In this document: piece by piece, positions 22,096 through 25,570 of the stretch | Position numbering within the stretch: the first letter of the stretch is position 1 | How the letters are laid out: every line of letters begins with the position of its first letter | Assembly: GCA_964598695.1 (NCBI GenBank) | Contig: CAZRDB010000059.1 | Location: forward strand, 1 to 25,570 | Source of the DNA: CAZRDB01 sp964598695 | GTDB lineage: Bacteria > Armatimonadota > Zipacnadia > UBA1398 | DNA: 25,570 nt | Reading direction: 5' to 3' | Translations under genes and position numbers: made by a program | The notes under the pieces: generated by a model | What the model was told of the DNA's origin: nothing | Database searches by the model: none | What the model saw: only the letters and a program-made list of their open reading frames with translations

Positions 22096-23016
22096 CTAGG
22101 TGCGGGACGGCTCTCTCTCTTGGGTCGTCTTGCCGCGCGCCGCGGTCCCGGCGTCCGGCTGGGTCCGCGACGAACCGCCGGCGCCGCCGCTGGCGCCCGC
22201 CGCCGGCTTCTCCTTCTCCGAGAAGTCCAGCTCCTTGAGGCTGAACACGCGGGCCGAGAGGTCGGCGTCGAGGTCGGGGTTGGCGCCGGGCGGCGTGGGG
22301 TTCGAGGAGGAGGAGATCGCGCGGATCCGCACGTTCTCCACCATCACGAGGTGGGGGAACACGAAGTTCTCGGCCGTCGGCCACCGCGAGAGACCGCAGA
22401 TGAACCGCTGGATGTCGTCGAGCTTGCCGCGGACGCGCAACTGCAGCTCCTCGACCTCGGCGAAGGTCCGGGTGTCGGCCAGCTTCTTGGCGTAGAGCTG
22501 GTCCTTCTCGATCTTGGCCTTCTTCTCCGGTGTGAGCTTCTTCCAGTTGTCCTCGGCCTTCTTCTTCTCTTCGTCCGTCTTGTTCGCCGCGGCCTTGCGG
22601 GGATCGGGCTCGACGCGCCGCTGCTCGTACTTGGCCGGCTTGTACTCCACCAGCTCGCAACCGGACTGCTCGGCGAGCTTCGAGAGGTCGCGGATCATCT
22701 TGGCCTCGATGTCCTTCGAGGGGACGGTGCGGAGGCCGAGGGCGATCAGCTCGGAGGGGACAACGTCGGGGTCGGCGACCGGCAGGTCGTACCGCTTCAG
22801 CAGGCTCGCGTAGGCCTCGAGGTTGCCCTCGTAGGTCGGGCGCGCCTGCATCAGCTCGTCATTCGCGTTGTAGGCGTTCTTGCGCTCGGTGAGCGTGGCG
22901 TCCAGCTTCTTCACGTGGCCGCTCACGCGGGACTGGAAGAGGGCCGCGATGACCGCGCAGACGACGGCGACACACAGCACGATGAGGAAGGTCCGCAGCC
23001 AGGGCGACTTGTTCAC
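22096..23016 (-). CDS. pilO: Type IV pilus alignment protein PilO-like
   Basis: A 306-residue inner-membrane protein. GTG 23016 overlaps the pilN stop (GTGA, 4 nt), with GGGGAGG 7 nt upstream, so translation is coupled. A short cytoplasmic tail (VNKSPWLRT) precedes one TM helix (about residues 9-31). A coiled-coil segment (VSGHVKKLDATLTERKNAYNANDEL) and a periplasmic alpha/beta domain follow, as in PilO, which pairs with PilN. It has a Lys/Glu-rich helical insertion (about residues 125-170, EEKKKAEDNWKKLTPEKKAKIEK) and a Ser/Gly-rich tail (GASGGAGGSS), which lengthen it relative to the ~205-residue PilO of proteobacteria. Sequence is poorly conserved in this family, so the assignment relies on operon position and topology. 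Confidence 0.82.
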   Translation of the reverse strand: MNKSPWLRTFLIVLCVAVVCAVIAALFQSRVSGHVKKLDATLTERKNAYNANDELMQARPTYEGNLEAYASLLKRYDLPVADPDVVPSELIALGLRTVPSKDIEAKMIRDLSKLAEQSGCELVEYKPAKYEQRRVEPDPRKAAANKTDEEKKKAEDNWKKLTPEKKAKIEKDQLYAKKLADTRTFAEVEELQLRVRGKLDDIQRFICGLSRWPTAENFVFPHLVMVENVRIRAISSSSNPTPPGANPDLDADLSARVFSLKELDFSEKEKPAAGASGGAGGSSRTQPDAGTAARGKTTQEREPSRT

Positions 23017-23612
23017 TGGTAATCCTCCCCAATCGGCTTGCGGAGCGACGCGTCGATGGTGAAGCCGACCTTCTGGGTGCCGCCGCGCTCGTCCACCTGC
23101 AGTTCGACGCTCGGCACGGTCACCCGTTCGGGGTCGATGCTGTCGGAGCGCTCGGTCAGGTGGCCGGTCAGCTCGCCGACCAGCTCCTGCCGCTGGGCCC
23201 AACCTTTGAGCGTGGCCGTCTGGCGGTAGGTCTTGTCATCGAACTTGGTCTCGATCGACTCGAGCCAGTAGCCGCCGCGATCGGGCACGGCGACGGTGAT
23301 ATCGTGCAGCAGGACGCCCCAGCGCCCGGCGCTTCCCTGGACCTCGGTCGCGAGATCGGCCACCGGCTTGAGCACCTCGGTCTGGCGCTTGAGCGCGGCC
23401 GCCTCATCCGCCGCCTGCTGGGTCTGCTCGATCCGCTGCTGGTACCGGGCGATCTCGCTGTTCTTCGAGATCACCCGCCAGGTACCGGCGCCGCAGATCG
23501 CGAACGTCCCAACCCCCAGGATCAGACACAGCACCAGGCAGACGAGCCAGGCCTGTTGGGCCTGTCTCTCCTCGGCCATTCGCTGCCCGATCAGGTTGAC
23601 TCGGAGCATCAT
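23013..23612 (-). CDS. pilN: Type IV pilus alignment protein PilN
   Basis: A 199-residue inner-membrane protein from ATG 23612; the next codon is also ATG. The N-terminal MMLRVNLIGQ corresponds to the INLLP-type cytoplasmic motif by which PilN binds PilM, though the sequence is not canonical. One TM helix (about residues 21-46) is followed by a coiled coil (EIARYQQRIEQTQQAADEAAAL) and a ferredoxin-like periplasmic domain (WLESIETKFDD, QTATLKGWAQRQELVGELTGHL, VGFTIDASL). It lies 57 nt downstream of pilM and its stop overlaps the pilO start. Confidence 0.87.
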   Translation of the reverse strand: MMLRVNLIGQRMAEERQAQQAWLVCLVLCLILGVGTFAICGAGTWRVISKNSEIARYQQRIEQTQQAADEAAALKRQTEVLKPVADLATEVQGSAGRWGVLLHDITVAVPDRGGYWLESIETKFDDKTYRQTATLKGWAQRQELVGELTGHLTERSDSIDPERVTVPSVELQVDERGGTQKVGFTIDASLRKPIGEDYQ

Positions 23613-23669
23613 GCCCTCGCTTCCCGGGGGGGCCGCCGCGCATCGCCGGCCTCTGCCCCCACCCCGATC

Positions 23670-24851
23670 CTACGAGACCTGCTGGGCGGCCTGCTGCCGC
23701 CGCTTGCTGAGCGCGACCCCGAAGATGCTCGGATCGGTCGCCAAGGTGTACTGCTTCCCGGTGAGGAGCGGCGAGAGCGCCAGCCCCACCGCCACGACGC
23801 TGGCGGGCGACGACAGACGGACGTAGTCGGGATGGAACTTGCCCGTCCCGATCGCCAGCGAGTCGAAGTACGGCAGCAGCCGCACGTCGACCCCCAGTGC
23901 CCGGGCCAGGAATGTGTCCATCCCGCGCAGCAGTCCGCTGCCCCCGGTGAGAAGCACCTGCTCGACGTTGGCGCCCGAGACCTGGTCCTGGAACTCGGCC
24001 TGGAAGAAGCTCACCGAGAGCTTCAGCTCCCGAGCCAGCTCCGTCATGTCGCGGCTCATCGCCTGCGAGATCCGTCTCTCCTCGTCCGGCAGGTCACGCA
24101 GCTCGATATCGGCGCCGGCCTGGCCGTGCATCTCCTTGAGCCACTCGGCCCGCACCATCGGCTCGCCCAGCGTGTCCGAGACGGCCCGGGTGAAGGTGTT
24201 CCCGGCCACTGGAAGCGGGCGGCACAGCACGTACTGGCCCCGGCTCACGATCGTGATGTCGGAGAACGAGCAGCCGAGCCGGATGATCGCGATCGACTTC
24301 GAGAACAGATCGGTGTTCCAGCTCGCGTAGACCAACGTCCGCATCAGCGCGAAGGGCTCGATGTCCACCTCGACGCAACGGAGGCCGGCCATCCGGAGGG
24401 CTTCGACGCGGCTCTCGACGGCCGCGCGCGGCGCGGCGACGATCACGACGTCCTGCACCCGGCCCTGCTCTCCCTGCCGCTCCCCCATCACCTGCGGGAC
24501 CATGATGCTGTCCTCGACGGGGAACGGCAGCCAGCGCTCCGCCTCGAACAGGATCGAGGTTCGCAGCTTGGCAAGCGGCATCGCCGGCATCTCATGGGCA
24601 CGGGCGATCACCCTCGGGCCCCCGACCGCGGTGATGCACGGGGTACCGGAGGCGATCCCGGCCGCCTGCATCAGCTCCTTGGTGGCCTCGGCCACCGCGA
24701 AGGGGTCGACGATCTCGCCCTCTTTGACGGAGTCCGACGGGGTGCGGATCGAGGCGAGGACATCGAGCTGCGGCTGCGGGCGCCCAGGCGCGAAGCGAGC
24801 CATCTTGATCGAGTAGGACCCGATATCCACAGCCAACGGAATCGGTGGCAT
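23670..24851 (-). CDS. pilM: Type IV pilus assembly ATPase-fold protein PilM
   Basis: A 393-residue cytoplasmic actin-like (FtsA-related) protein. ATG 24851 (MPPIPLAVDIGS) is chosen because the actin-fold phosphate-1 motif VDIGSYSIKMARF starts 8 residues in, as in other PilM proteins. In-frame sequence upstream is not protein-like. Further family features are TAVGGPRVIARAHEMPAMP, FEAERWLPFP, a second nucleotide-contact strand AIIRLGCSFSDITIVSRGQ and the adenosine motif VLLTGGSGLLRGM. PilM binds the cytoplasmic tail of PilN and links the pilus base to the envelope complex. It is the first gene of the pilMNOPQ operon, so the operon promoter should lie in 24852-25209. Confidence 0.92.
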   Translation of the reverse strand: MPPIPLAVDIGSYSIKMARFAPGRPQPQLDVLASIRTPSDSVKEGEIVDPFAVAEATKELMQAAGIASGTPCITAVGGPRVIARAHEMPAMPLAKLRTSILFEAERWLPFPVEDSIMVPQVMGERQGEQGRVQDVVIVAAPRAAVESRVEALRMAGLRCVEVDIEPFALMRTLVYASWNTDLFSKSIAIIRLGCSFSDITIVSRGQYVLCRPLPVAGNTFTRAVSDTLGEPMVRAEWLKEMHGQAGADIELRDLPDEERRISQAMSRDMTELARELKLSVSFFQAEFQDQVSGANVEQVLLTGGSGLLRGMDTFLARALGVDVRLLPYFDSLAIGTGKFHPDYVRLSSPASVVAVGLALSPLLTGKQYTLATDPSIFGVALSKRRQQAAQQVS

Positions 24852-25209
24852 CGTGCCTCTTCCCTTTCCGACTGACGTTCCGCAGCAGCGACCGCGTGCC
24901 GGCACGGCACGTTCGCAGGCTGCGCCTGTATCCACCAACCGTCCGGCGCGGGGAGCGGTTCAAGGGCGCCCCTCGCCGGCGGCCGCGTGGGGTCGCGCGA
25001 CCGGCGCCGGGCCCGCGACCCGGCAAGGGCCGCGACCCTTCGCCCTCGGTGCCAGGGTTCCTTCGCCCGCGCGGGGCTCCGACCCGTCCCCCGGCCGCGC
25101 GCGAGGCAGGGCGGCGCGGCCCTCCGTATCCTTCGGGACGTCCGAACCGACGTCAAGGCGTACGGAGGGCCGTGTGCGGTTTGGACACGCGGGTCGGGCC
25201 CGAGGCGCG
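24852..25209. other. Intergenic region upstream of the pilus operon
   Basis: This 358-nt stretch has no protein-like frame. It contains a strong hairpin (25118-25171) behind the upstream gene, a 12-bp palindrome CGTGCCGGCACG (24895-24906) and a small CAGGC/GCCTG hairpin (24916-24928). A minus-strand GATACA (24931-24926) could be a -10 about 75 nt before pilM, but no good -35 accompanies it. Confidence 0.4.
25118..25171 (-). terminator. Long hairpin downstream of the right-edge gene
   Basis: GGCCCTCCGTA (25118-25128) pairs perfectly over 11 bp with TACGGAGGGCC (25161-25171). The loop holds a second small stem, TTCGG/CCGAA. It lies 38 nt beyond the stop codon of the leftward gene, so termination is the simplest role. 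No T-tract is seen. Confidence 0.5.
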
Positions 25210-25570
25210 CTACGCGCCGAGCGAGAAGAAGGTCGTCTCGTAGGTGAGCGTCGTGCCGACCGACGCGGAGAGCGGGGTCAGGCCCGTGACCGTGACCCGG
25301 AACCGGTCGCCGGCCGCGTAGGTGAGCCCCGGAGCGCGGAAGACCACGCAGAAGGGTGTCCCGAAGCCCATCGCGTTGTCCACGGAGAGGTACTCGCCGC
25401 TCGGGTCGGTATCGGACTGGGTCAGTTCCCAGGTCCCGGTCGAGGAGATCCTCTCGAGGCGCACGGCGAGCCCTGACACCTCAGTCCGGTCGTATGCCGC
25501 CGGGTTGAGCACCACGGACCATGCGTCACCCGGAGAGAACATCTCCACCGGCATATTGCCCGTGGCCGGC
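25210..25570 (-). CDS. C-terminal part of a secreted protein, probably CAP-domain family (partial)
   Basis: About 120 residues are in the window, and the frame continues past the right edge. The sequence reads PATGNMPVEMFSPGDAWSVVLNPAAYD and then a beta-rich tail (VRLERISSTGTWELTQSD, FCVVFRAPG, GDRFRVTVTGLT, LTYETTFFSLGA). The WP..GN.PVE....AWSV.LNP pattern resembles the beta-sandwich that follows the CAP (SCP/PR-1) domain in some bacterial secreted proteins. This is from memory of the family, and the CAP domain itself is not in the window. It is transcribed in the same direction as the pilus operon but separated from it by a hairpin and 358 nt. Confidence 0.5.
   Translation of the reverse strand, partial: PATGNMPVEMFSPGDAWSVVLNPAAYDRTEVSGLAVRLERISSTGTWELTQSDTDPSGEYLSVDNAMGFGTPFCVVFRAPGLTYAAGDRFRVTVTGLTPLSASVGTTLTYETTFFSLGA

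Overview
The window is very GC-rich chromosomal DNA with dense bacterial coding. It encodes a type IV pilus secretin with its alignment proteins, so the organism is a diderm (Gram-negative-type) bacterium. Many products carry a signal peptide or lipobox. The family mix (DUF4838, a LamG plus GH32-like propeller protein, DUF3160, FG-GAP repeats, an SGNH-like lipoprotein) is typical of poorly cultured environmental phyla such as Armatimonadota, Planctomycetota and relatives. I cannot place it more precisely from sequence alone. I saw no rRNA, tRNA, transposase, integrase, phage gene or CRISPR array.

Layout. (1) 1-1318, minus: aminodeoxychorismate synthase (PabB) running into a PabC-like lyase domain, cut by the left edge. 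(2) 1469-3775, plus: secreted DUF4838 carbohydrate-active protein. (3) 3874-6106, plus: two tandem paralogous secreted proteins of unknown function. Each is followed by the same ~174-nt hairpin-rich non-coding block, which is far better conserved than the genes it follows. (4) 6207-9355: four small secreted proteins, three with clear lipoboxes besides the copper-type one's own: an unknown lipoprotein (minus), an SGNH-like lipoprotein (minus), an unknown lipoprotein (plus) and a cupredoxin-like lipoprotein (minus). (5) 9564-13514, plus: a tightly overlapping cluster of FG-GAP protein, DUF3160 lipoprotein and CapA-family metallophosphatase. (6) 13593-15629, plus: LamG plus GH32-like secreted protein. 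(7) 15747-17180, plus: FAD-dependent oxidoreductase of the UDP-galactopyranose-mutase-like group, ending at a strong hairpin shared with the convergent pilus operon. (8) 24851-17262, minus: pilM-pilN-pilO-pilP-pilQ with overlapping stops and starts. (9) 25210-25570, minus: C-terminus of a secreted protein, probably CAP-domain, cut by the right edge.

The pilus operon is the best understood unit: PilM (cytoplasm), PilN and PilO (inner membrane), PilP (periplasm-spanning) and PilQ (outer-membrane pore) form the alignment complex of the pilus machine. Most of the rest looks like envelope and polysaccharide-handling accessory genes. The most unusual signal is the conserved structured block behind the two tandem paralogs. 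The unusually elaborate PilQ, with about six N1-type domains in tandem and a Pro/Gly-rich insertion, is second.
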